Assembly (NCBI GenBank): GCA_014192545.1
Contig: BJHL01000012.1
Span: 1 to 35,808 of the forward strand
Direction: 5' to 3'
From: Phycisphaerae bacterium
GTDB lineage: Bacteria; Planctomycetota; Phycisphaerae; Phycisphaerales; UBA1924
Length of the DNA: 35,808 nucleotides
Shown piece after piece: positions 8,077 through 14,695 of this stretch. The stretch's first letter is position 1. Every line of letters begins with the position of its first letter. Position numbers and translations under genes: made by a program. A model generated the notes under the pieces. That model was given only the letters and a program-made list of their open reading frames with translations, did no database searches and was not told the DNA's origin.

Positions 8077-8931
8077 TTACTGCACGCGGCTGACGATGAC
8101 GTCACCCGAGCGGACTTCCGTGGGACGACCGAGGGTGTCGACCGCACCGATGCTGAAGCTCAGATCGGTTTGCTCGACGACGATGTTGGCGATGAACTGA
8201 CCTTCGCGTACAACGCGGAGGATCATGTTCTTGGCGATGCGGTCGTTGCTGCCGACGCTGAGCTTGGCAAGGGTCTTGCCGCTGGCGACGTCGCGCTCGA
8301 CGCTTTCGATGCGGCCGCTGATGACGGGGCCGGTGTATTCAAAGGGGCGGTTGTTGGAACTGGCGACGGCGCCGGCGGCAACGTTGGTCACGTCACGCTT
8401 GATCATCGCGAGCTCTTCTTGCAACGCGCGATAGTTCTGGTTCAGCACATCGTTCTGGCTGGTCAGATCGTTGATGGTTTGCTCAGAAGCAAGCGCACGC
8501 TCGCGAAGCTTGAGTTCGCTGGCGCGAAGGCCCGTGAGCTCTTCGTTGGCTTTGGATTGCAGTTCGAGGGCCGTCTTGACCTGCTCGGCCTGCTGGTTGA
8601 TCTTCGCAACCGTGGCGGCGAGTTCAGCTTCAGCCTTGTTCTTTGCGACTTGCAATTGCGCACGCTCGTTTTGGAGCTGCGTGAGCTGGGCGCGAATCGT
8701 GCCCAACTCGTTCTGCTGGGTCTGAATGGTGTCATTCAGGCGAACTGCTTCGCGGCCAGCCAGCGAGGCTGCGGCTGATTGCGTCGCTTCCAACGTGACG
8801 CGGCGAGCGGTTTCGTTCGCGTAGTCAGCGCGAATGCGATCAGCATTGGTCGCGTAAGCGATGACGAGCATGGAAAGAGCAATGCTCAGGAACGTCGCGA
8901 TGACCACAAAAATCTTCGTGAGGATGTGCAC
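8077..8931 (-). CDS. Membrane-anchored coiled-coil protein, unknown function
   Basis: A 284-residue protein with a GTG start at 8931, preceded by AGGAGAGG. Residues ~5-28 form an N-terminal membrane helix (IFVVIATFLSIALSMLVIAY). Residues ~35-185 are a long Gln/Glu/Ala-rich coiled coil. The last ~85 residues (from EYTGPVISGRIESVERD to GDVIVSRVQ) are beta-rich, with a pattern like small barrel domains (SVGSNDRIAKNMILRVVREGQ.IANIVV). This layout recalls periplasmic scaffolds such as MreC, whose beta domain is also preceded by a coiled coil, but the sequence is not clearly MreC and I do not name it so. It is co-transcribed with the 66-residue membrane protein. Confidence 0.75.
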   Translation of the reverse strand: MHILTKIFVVIATFLSIALSMLVIAYATNADRIRADYANETARRVTLEATQSAAASLAGREAVRLNDTIQTQQNELGTIRAQLTQLQNERAQLQVAKNKAEAELAATVAKINQQAEQVKTALELQSKANEELTGLRASELKLRERALASEQTINDLTSQNDVLNQNYRALQEELAMIKRDVTNVAAGAVASSNNRPFEYTGPVISGRIESVERDVASGKTLAKLSVGSNDRIAKNMILRVVREGQFIANIVVEQTDLSFSIGAVDTLGRPTEVRSGDVIVSRVQ

Positions 8932-9348
8932 AGTCCTCTCCTAGGCCAAGTCCTACCACATGCGTGCATTTTCCGCCGCGCGACGGAAACAAATCACACG
9001 CATCAGCCGCCTGCGGTCGTCCCACGCCGATCCTCAGCGTCAGGTCGCAAACGTCTGACAAATCCGTCCGGCACGCCTTTCGACGCTGATGACCGGCAGC
9101 TATTTACCTGCAAACTACCTGCGAACTTTGGCACAAACGAGCAGTGGCGATGGCAAAAGCCTGTTCGCAACGCAAACTCGTGCATGCCTATCCGCACCAA
9201 GGCACCTAGGGGTTTCGCCCGTTCGCCGTGGGCTGTGACAGTAGCCTACTCATTGGCGTCTGTCAGGATACCAAACAAGTAGGCTGGTGGTGTACCACAA
9301 ATCTCCCGCGAGTGCAAGCACTACTCGGACGGAACCCGAACGAGCAGT
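8932..9348. other. Intergenic region upstream of the coiled-coil gene
   Basis: 417 bases between lgt and the coiled-coil gene, both on the minus strand. It holds an 8-bp inverted repeat AGCCTACT (9243-9250) / AGTAGGCT (9278-9285) and a short palindrome TGGTGTACCA near 9287-9296. These could be a weak lgt terminator or an operator. No convincing gene was seen. Confidence 0.4.
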
Positions 9349-10386
9349 TTACTTGGTCGCCCAGCCTGGGTTGATGGGCGAGCGGACTTTGCGGAGATAG
9401 ACAAACGCCGCCACGCCGACTGCGACCATGAGCACACTAAGCCACTGACCGCGCGAGAGGCCAGCGATGCGGGCGGCGGCACCAAACTGGGCATCGGGAA
9501 GCCGGAAGAACTCGGCGATGACGCGCAGCACGCCGTAGACGCCCAAGAACGCGGCGGCGACCATGCCGGTCAGGTGGGGCTTGCGCGCGATGATCCATAA
9601 GACGACTGTGAGCACGACGCCTTCGAAGAATGCTTGGTAGAGCTGCGACGGATGCCTTGCGCTGAGCAACGGTTCGAGTGCTTGCTTGATGGGGCCGCGA
9701 ATGGATGGCGCGCCGTGTTGCACGGCGTCGATGAGTCGCGAGGTTGCGAGGTATCCGTCGTCGTTTGGTTTGGCGACGCGGGCGATGAGGTCGCCGAGTT
9801 GTTGTTGCTGCGCATCGGTGAGCGGCGGTTCATGGCCGCTGACGAGTTCTTGGGGGAACTTGACGCTCCACCACGGCGCGGGCTCGCCCGGAGCAGCGAC
9901 GATTTTGCCGAGTAGTTCGCCGTTGATGAAATTGGCGACACGGCCCAGGCCGAGGCCGATGCTTGCGCCCAGTGATGCGACGTCTGCGACGTGCCAGGCG
10001 GAGACTTTGTTTTTCTTGGCGATGTACCAGACGCCGAGTGCGACGCCCACGAGTGCGCCGTGATAGGCCATGCCACCTTGCGAAAGTCGCAAGACGCCCC
10101 AGTAGGGAAATGCGGCGTCGAACTGTGTGAGAATGGCGCGGTCGTAGATGAGTACGTATCCGAGGCGGCCGCCCACGATGACTGTTGCGATGAGCAGCAG
10201 CAGGCCGTCGATGAGTTTTTGCTCGGGAATTGTGGTGTAGCCGCGTTTGCAGAGGAAGCGAAAAATCAGATAGGCAACGGCGAAGCCCATCGCGTAGGAA
10301 AGCCCGTACCAACGCAGGCCAAAGCCCGGCGAGAACTCGACGAGAAACGGGCTGATGTCATGCAAGTATGCGGCGAGGGTCAGCAT
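9349..10386 (-). CDS. lgt: Prolipoprotein diacylglyceryl transferase
   Basis: Transfers diacylglycerol from phosphatidylglycerol to the lipobox cysteine of prolipoproteins in the inner membrane. The 345-residue product shows the Lgt signatures in order: LRWYGLSYAMGF (~24-35), GRLGYVLIYD (73-82), GGMAYHG with the conserved His (104-110), GRVANFINGE (148-157) and RHPSQLY (244-250), within multiple membrane helices. I start at 10386; an upstream in-frame start at 10416 would add ten basic residues. It is longer than typical Lgt (E. coli 291) because ~55 extra, largely polar residues lie between the GRVANFINGE and RHPSQLY motifs. It follows tatD by 38 bases on the same strand. Its substrates in this window would include the lipoproteins at 24721 and 33815. 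Confidence 0.95.
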   Translation of the reverse strand: MLTLAAYLHDISPFLVEFSPGFGLRWYGLSYAMGFAVAYLIFRFLCKRGYTTIPEQKLIDGLLLLIATVIVGGRLGYVLIYDRAILTQFDAAFPYWGVLRLSQGGMAYHGALVGVALGVWYIAKKNKVSAWHVADVASLGASIGLGLGRVANFINGELLGKIVAAPGEPAPWWSVKFPQELVSGHEPPLTDAQQQQLGDLIARVAKPNDDGYLATSRLIDAVQHGAPSIRGPIKQALEPLLSARHPSQLYQAFFEGVVLTVVLWIIARKPHLTGMVAAAFLGVYGVLRVIAEFFRLPDAQFGAAARIAGLSRGQWLSVLMVAVGVAAFVYLRKVRSPINPGWATK

Positions 10387-10424
10387 GCGGGAATGTAACC
10401 GCCTTGCACGACGCACGCGCTCGG

Positions 10425-11219
10425 TTACGCGACGCCGAAGAAGCGTTTGGTGTTGGCGTTGATCGAGGCGTGGAACTCTTGCCAGTCAACGCCGCGGAGA
10501 GTCGCGAGTTCTTTCGCGGTGAGGCTCACCATCCAGGGCTCGCACGGAGATTTGCCGCGGTGAGGATGCGGGCTGAGGAAGGGGGCGTCGGTTTCGACCA
10601 TGATTCGATCTGCGGGCGGGAGCAGCGCGGCTTCGCGCAAGTCCTTCGCGGATTTGTACGTCACGACGCCCGTGAAACTGACGCATGCGCCGAAATCGAG
10701 CAGCAGCCGCATCTCGCGCGGGCCGGCGGTGAAGCAGTGAAAAACGAAACGAGTTGGATCGAGCGAACTGCGGCGGAGAATTGGGATGAGGTCATCGAAG
10801 GCTTCGCGACAATGGAGGACGACTGGCTTGACGAGGCCTTCGCGTTGGAGCGACTCGATTGCGGCGAGTTGTTCTTCGAGCACTTGGCGCTGCACGGCTG
10901 CGGCGGGTTCTTTGTAGTGGTTGTCGAGGCCTAATTCTCCCCAAGCCACGCATTTTGCATCCTGCCCCACGACCCGCAGCATGTGCCACTGGTGCGGACC
11001 TTCGTCGGCGTAGAGCGGATGCACGCCTGCGCTGCACCAGACGTTATCGTGGGCCTTGGCGACGGCGAGCACGTTGGGGGCGTCGTGGGTGGTGGTGCAG
11101 ATTGTGATGCAGCCGGTAACGCCGTGTTCGCGGGCGGTTGCGAGTACGCCTGCAACGCCGTCGGGGCGGCGATCGGGCTGAAAATCGGGGAAGGTGAGAT
11201 GGCAGTGGGTGTCGATCAT
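10425..11219 (-). CDS. tatD: TatD-family metal-dependent hydrolase (DNase)
   Basis: A 264-residue TIM-barrel metallohydrolase. The start at 11219 gives the classic MIDTHCHL opening; longer forms add ~44 unrelated residues. Metal ligands are all present: His5 and His7 (THCHL), Glu95 (WGELGLDNH), His136 (VVLHCREA), His161 (FHCFTAG) and Asp211 (VETDAP). HRGK.....PW near 220-229 and the end NTKRFFGV are also typical. TatD proteins are Mg-dependent 3'-5' exonucleases tied to DNA repair; paralogues exist, so the exact subgroup is not fixed. It is transcribed toward lgt and divergent from the transglutaminase-like gene. Confidence 0.93.
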   Translation of the reverse strand: MIDTHCHLTFPDFQPDRRPDGVAGVLATAREHGVTGCITICTTTHDAPNVLAVAKAHDNVWCSAGVHPLYADEGPHQWHMLRVVGQDAKCVAWGELGLDNHYKEPAAAVQRQVLEEQLAAIESLQREGLVKPVVLHCREAFDDLIPILRRSSLDPTRFVFHCFTAGPREMRLLLDFGACVSFTGVVTYKSAKDLREAALLPPADRIMVETDAPFLSPHPHRGKSPCEPWMVSLTAKELATLRGVDWQEFHASINANTKRFFGVA

Positions 11220-11302
11220 GTGGCGGTTTTGTGCCGATAGTGTTGCAGGGTTATCTGTTGATGGAAGTGAGAACGGATCGCGAGTTTGAGCGTATGAGTA
11301 GC

Positions 11303-11332
11303 TTGAGCGTGCTACTGGATCGAGCGTATTAC
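11303..11332 (+). promoter_or_regulatory. Possible sigma-70 promoter for the transglutaminase-like gene
   Basis: TTGAGC and TATTAC are separated by 18 bases, each matching consensus at 4 of 6 positions. Transcription would start ~35 bases before the ATG at 11375, leaving room for the AAGGATG ribosome site. Confidence 0.4.
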
Positions 11333-11374
11333 AGTGCGAGCCAAGCGGCATGCCGCTGCTCAGAAGGATGAACC

Positions 11375-12994
11375 ATGCAAGTTTGCCGATTGAACGGTCG
11401 CATTTCTCGCCATGCCTTTGCGGTTGCCGCGTGCGTTGTTAGCTGCGCGGGGGCGACGTTTGCCATTGCGGAGCCGCCACCGGCGATGAAGCAAGTGATG
11501 CCCGAACTTGCGCCCGAGCAGATCAAGGATACGGATGCGTGGTATGTAGTTGAATTGATGGGGCAGCGGGCGGGGTACATGCATAGCAAGCGCACGCATG
11601 CGGCGGACAACATTACTTCTGAAACGAAAATGGTTTTTGAACTCGGACGCGGCGAACGCAAGGTGCGGATCAGCATGGAGAGCGAATTTGTCGAGACGCT
11701 TGACGGCAAGCCCATTCGCATGAAGAGTCGGCAGATGCAAGGTCAGGCGCCGCTTGAGCAAGATTATGTTTTTCGCGAGAAAGACATCGAAGTGACAACG
11801 CGGCAAGCGGGACAGACTAGCACGAGCACGATGCCGGCTATCGAAGGTGACTGGCTGCCGCCGGGAGCGGCGGAGCGTGAAGGTGAGCGACGATTCAAAG
11901 CGGGCGAAACCAAGATCACGATTCGCACGATTGATCCGATGATCGGCGTGACGCCGGTGGAAATGACGCGGACTGGGTTTACTCCGACGAAGCTGACGAT
12001 TGATGGGAAGCAAGTGGATGCACTTGAAACCACTGTTGAACAAAGCTTCGCGCCGGGCATCGGCAGCAAGGAATGGTTGGACAGTGAAGGCGAACTGCTG
12101 CGCGGCGAAACCACGCTGGGCGGCGCGGGTGGCATGAAGATCATCATGACGCGGACCACGCGCGAGAAAGCGAGCAAGAGCGGCGGCGGAGCGACGCCGG
12201 AGATTATGGTGAGTACGTTCGTGAAGCCTGACAAGGCGATCAAGAACGCGAGGCAATCGACTGCTGCGGAATTCACGCTCAGCGTGAAGGACGGCGAGTT
12301 GCCGGAACTGCCTGATACCGGGACGCAGGATTTCACGCGCGTTGATGCAGGCTCAGCGAAGCTGGTGATTCGCAGCAAGTCTTTTGCTGCGGCGAGTGCT
12401 GAAGATATCGCGAACCCGGTCTATACGGCGAGCAGCGCGCTTGCGAAGCTTGATGACACACGATTGGCGGCGTTTGTTGGACGCGTGGATGCTGATCTGG
12501 CCGCAGCGGATAAAGCCGAGGCATTGCGGCGGCAGGTCAACGCGTTCATCGCGGATAAGAATCTTGGCACGGGGCTGGGAAGCAGCACAGAAGTGCTGCG
12601 CACGAAGGAAGGCGACTGCACGGAACACGGCGTACTGCTGTGTGCGGCGCTGCGAAAGGTTGGCATTCCGGCTCGTGTTGCGACTGGGTTGATTTACGCC
12701 GATGCGTTTGCTGGAGGCAAGGACATTTTCGGCTATCACATGTGGGCTCAGGCGTTGTTGGAAGTTGATGGCGAGAAACGCTGGGTTGATCTGGACGCGA
12801 CGCTGCCTGACGCGACGCCTTACGACGCGACGCATATCGCCGTGGCAACCAGTGACCTTTCTGATGAAACTGGCACGCTGTCGCTGTTGAACGTGGCTTC
12901 GGTCATGGGGCGATTGCAGATCAGCGTTGTGAATGTTGAACATGCGGCTTCGCAGAAGTCGGGCAAGCAAGGCAGCGATAAGGAAAGCAAGTGA
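11375..12994 (+). CDS. Exported transglutaminase-like superfamily protein
   Basis: A 539-residue protein with an N-terminal signal sequence (FAVAAC...GATFAIAE). The first ~380 residues are a large, mostly beta extracytoplasmic region of unknown fold. The C-terminal domain carries the cysteine-protease-like triad of the transglutaminase superfamily: Cys415 (EGDCTEH), His455 (GYHMWAQ) and Asp472 (WVDLDATL). Bacterial members act as peptidases, amidases or cross-linkers; which applies here cannot be told. AAGGATG precedes the ATG. The stop overlaps the start of the NAD(P)HX dehydratase gene, so the two are translationally coupled despite no obvious link in function. Confidence 0.88.
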   Translation: MQVCRLNGRISRHAFAVAACVVSCAGATFAIAEPPPAMKQVMPELAPEQIKDTDAWYVVELMGQRAGYMHSKRTHAADNITSETKMVFELGRGERKVRISMESEFVETLDGKPIRMKSRQMQGQAPLEQDYVFREKDIEVTTRQAGQTSTSTMPAIEGDWLPPGAAEREGERRFKAGETKITIRTIDPMIGVTPVEMTRTGFTPTKLTIDGKQVDALETTVEQSFAPGIGSKEWLDSEGELLRGETTLGGAGGMKIIMTRTTREKASKSGGGATPEIMVSTFVKPDKAIKNARQSTAAEFTLSVKDGELPELPDTGTQDFTRVDAGSAKLVIRSKSFAAASAEDIANPVYTASSALAKLDDTRLAAFVGRVDADLAAADKAEALRRQVNAFIADKNLGTGLGSSTEVLRTKEGDCTEHGVLLCAALRKVGIPARVATGLIYADAFAGGKDIFGYHMWAQALLEVDGEKRWVDLDATLPDATPYDATHIAVATSDLSDETGTLSLLNVASVMGRLQISVVNVEHAASQKSGKQGSDKESK

Positions 12995-14034
12995 TGCCGC
13001 AAGATGGCCCACCGCGCGCGTTGCCCAAGCTACCTCGCAGGCCTGATGATGGGCACAAAGGCACGTTTGGCACGGTGCTGATCATCGGCGGGTGCTGCAC
13101 GGGTGCGCTGCGGATGATTGGTGCGCCGTCACTGGCGGCACGGGCCGCGTTTCGCGCGGGCGCGGGGCTCGTAAAGATTGCTGCGCCAGAGCCGATTATC
13201 GATCACGTTCTTTCGCTGTGTCCGAGCGCGACTGGGTTTGCACTGCCTGTTGCATCGCACGGTGAACTCATTGCGCATGAGGCTGCGGCGATTCTTGATG
13301 AGGCGATGGCGAATGCGGATGCGATTGTTGTGGGTCCGGGTCTTGGCCCATCGCCTGCGATTCAGGCGATCACGCTGCGTTGCATGCAGCAGTCGCGAAT
13401 TCCGGTCGTGATTGATGCTGATGCGATCAATGCGCTGGCTCATGTGCCTGATTTGGTGCGTGATATTCGTGCGGCGTGCATCTTGACGCCTCATCCTGGC
13501 GAGTTCAAGCGGCTTGCGACGGCACTCAACATCGAAGATGATCCGGCGCATCCCGCGTCGCGGTTGCAAGCGGCTGTCGCACTTGCACAGCGGCTGGGTT
13601 GTATTTGTGTGCTCAAAGGTGCGGGCACGATCGTGAGCAACGGGCTTGAGACGTGGGAGTGCGAGCGGGTCAACTCCGTTCTTGCGACGGCGGGAACGGG
13701 CGATGTGCTTTCGGGGTTGCTTGGTTCGCTGCTTGCACAACGTTCGGTTTATTCGCGCGCGGAAACTCGCTCGCAGGAGCCTGAAGTTGATCTGATTGCG
13801 CTTGCAGCGGCTCGATTGGGCAAGCCTGTACCCGAGCATCTGCGGCCGCGCGAGCCTGCGGAGCAGAGTCCGGTGGTTTCACTCTTTGATATTGCTCGTA
13901 TTGCGGTTGATGCGCACGCGTATGCGGGTGAGTATCACTCGCAATCTGTGGCTCCGGCGGGCATGCTCGCGAGCGAACTTGCTGACATGCTTGCGGATGT
14001 ATTGCCGCAGTATCACCATAGCGATACTGACTGA
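12994..14034 (+). CDS. nnrD: ADP/ATP-dependent NAD(P)H-hydrate dehydratase
   Basis: Repairs hydrated NADH/NADPH in the cytoplasm. The 346-residue ribokinase-fold protein shows FGTVLIIGG near the start, ARAAFRAGAGLVKIA, LTPHPGEFKRL, CVLKGAGTIVS and the hallmark GTGDVLSG with catalytic Asp237. The ATG at 12994 overlaps the previous stop codon (TGATG); a GTG one codon earlier is possible. There is no NnrE epimerase domain, so it is the single-domain form. Between GTGDVLSGLLG and the final helices lies an extra polar segment of ~45 residues (YSRAETRSQEPEV...REPAEQSPVVS) not usual for the family. It converges on the minor-pilin gene at 14066. Confidence 0.93.
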   Translation: MPQDGPPRALPKLPRRPDDGHKGTFGTVLIIGGCCTGALRMIGAPSLAARAAFRAGAGLVKIAAPEPIIDHVLSLCPSATGFALPVASHGELIAHEAAAILDEAMANADAIVVGPGLGPSPAIQAITLRCMQQSRIPVVIDADAINALAHVPDLVRDIRAACILTPHPGEFKRLATALNIEDDPAHPASRLQAAVALAQRLGCICVLKGAGTIVSNGLETWECERVNSVLATAGTGDVLSGLLGSLLAQRSVYSRAETRSQEPEVDLIALAAARLGKPVPEHLRPREPAEQSPVVSLFDIARIAVDAHAYAGEYHSQSVAPAGMLASELADMLADVLPQYHHSDTD

Positions 14035-14037
14035 TTT

Positions 14038-14074
14038 TTACGGGCTGATGCTTACGGGCTAGTGCTTACGGGGC
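14038..14074. repeat. 7-bp-period tandem repeat between convergent gene ends
   Basis: TTACGGG CTGATGC TTACGGG CTAGTGC TTACGGG: a 14-base unit made of two heptamers, about 2.5 copies. The third TTACGGG supplies the stop codon of the minor pilin gene. The units GCACTAG and GCATCAG (reverse strand) are rotations of units in the 19572-19724 arrays. Confidence 0.7.
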
Positions 14075-14695
14075 AATGTCGAGCCGGCGCGGCGCCATGG
14101 AAGTGACGAGTCGAATGCTGGGCGTTTCCAGTTGCGTTGCGAACCGAGCGGCTTGGTAATCGTTGGGCAACACGGTCAAGTCCACCGTTGCACGCTTGAG
14201 CCGTGGACCGATGTCGTATTCGAGCTGAAAGCTCAGTTCGCGCACGCCGCCCATGAGCATGCGCTGCTGGGTTGCAGTGACGACGCCGCCTGTGACTGTG
14301 CTTTCGACATACCACAACTGAAACGGAGCGGCAGAGCCGACGGGCGCATCACGACGTTCGAGGCGAATGATACTCTCGCCAGTTGAGCCGGTCGCGTCAT
14401 CGATGAGTCGGAACTCCATGAACGTGGAGTTGATGGGATTCTGCGTTACGTCGAGCACGTCTGTGGGAAAGGGGCCAAAGTCTGTGCCGGTGCGCACCAT
14501 GCTTGACATGCGCGAGACGACCATGCGTGCGACGACGTTGGTTGATGCACTCTCGGTTGTGGTCTTGTAGGCTTTGAAGCTGGTATCAAGCGCTGTGATC
14601 GTCGCGGCCATCAGCGTGCCGAGAATGACCAGTGATACCAGCACTTCAACAAGGCTGAAGCCGCCGCGAGAGCGTGTCACATGATGTGTGTTCAT
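14066..14695 (-). CDS. Minor pilin / pseudopilin (GspJ/PilW-like)
   Basis: A 209-residue protein with a type III signal: short basic leader, cleavage after Gly12, then FSLVEVLVSLVILGTLMAA with Glu at mature position 5. The C-terminal ~170 residues are a globular beta-rich domain. Size and last position in the cluster suit a GspJ/PilW-type minor pilin; the exact class is not certain. It would be cleaved by a prepilin peptidase not encoded here and assembled with PilC-like and PilT-like proteins from the same cluster. Its ATG overlaps the stop of the preceding large gene by four bases (ATGA), so translation is coupled. Confidence 0.85.
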   Translation of the reverse strand: MNTHHVTRSRGGFSLVEVLVSLVILGTLMAATITALDTSFKAYKTTTESASTNVVARMVVSRMSSMVRTGTDFGPFPTDVLDVTQNPINSTFMEFRLIDDATGSTGESIIRLERRDAPVGSAAPFQLWYVESTVTGGVVTATQQRMLMGGVRELSFQLEYDIGPRLKRATVDLTVLPNDYQAARFATQLETPSIRLVTSMAPRRLDIAP

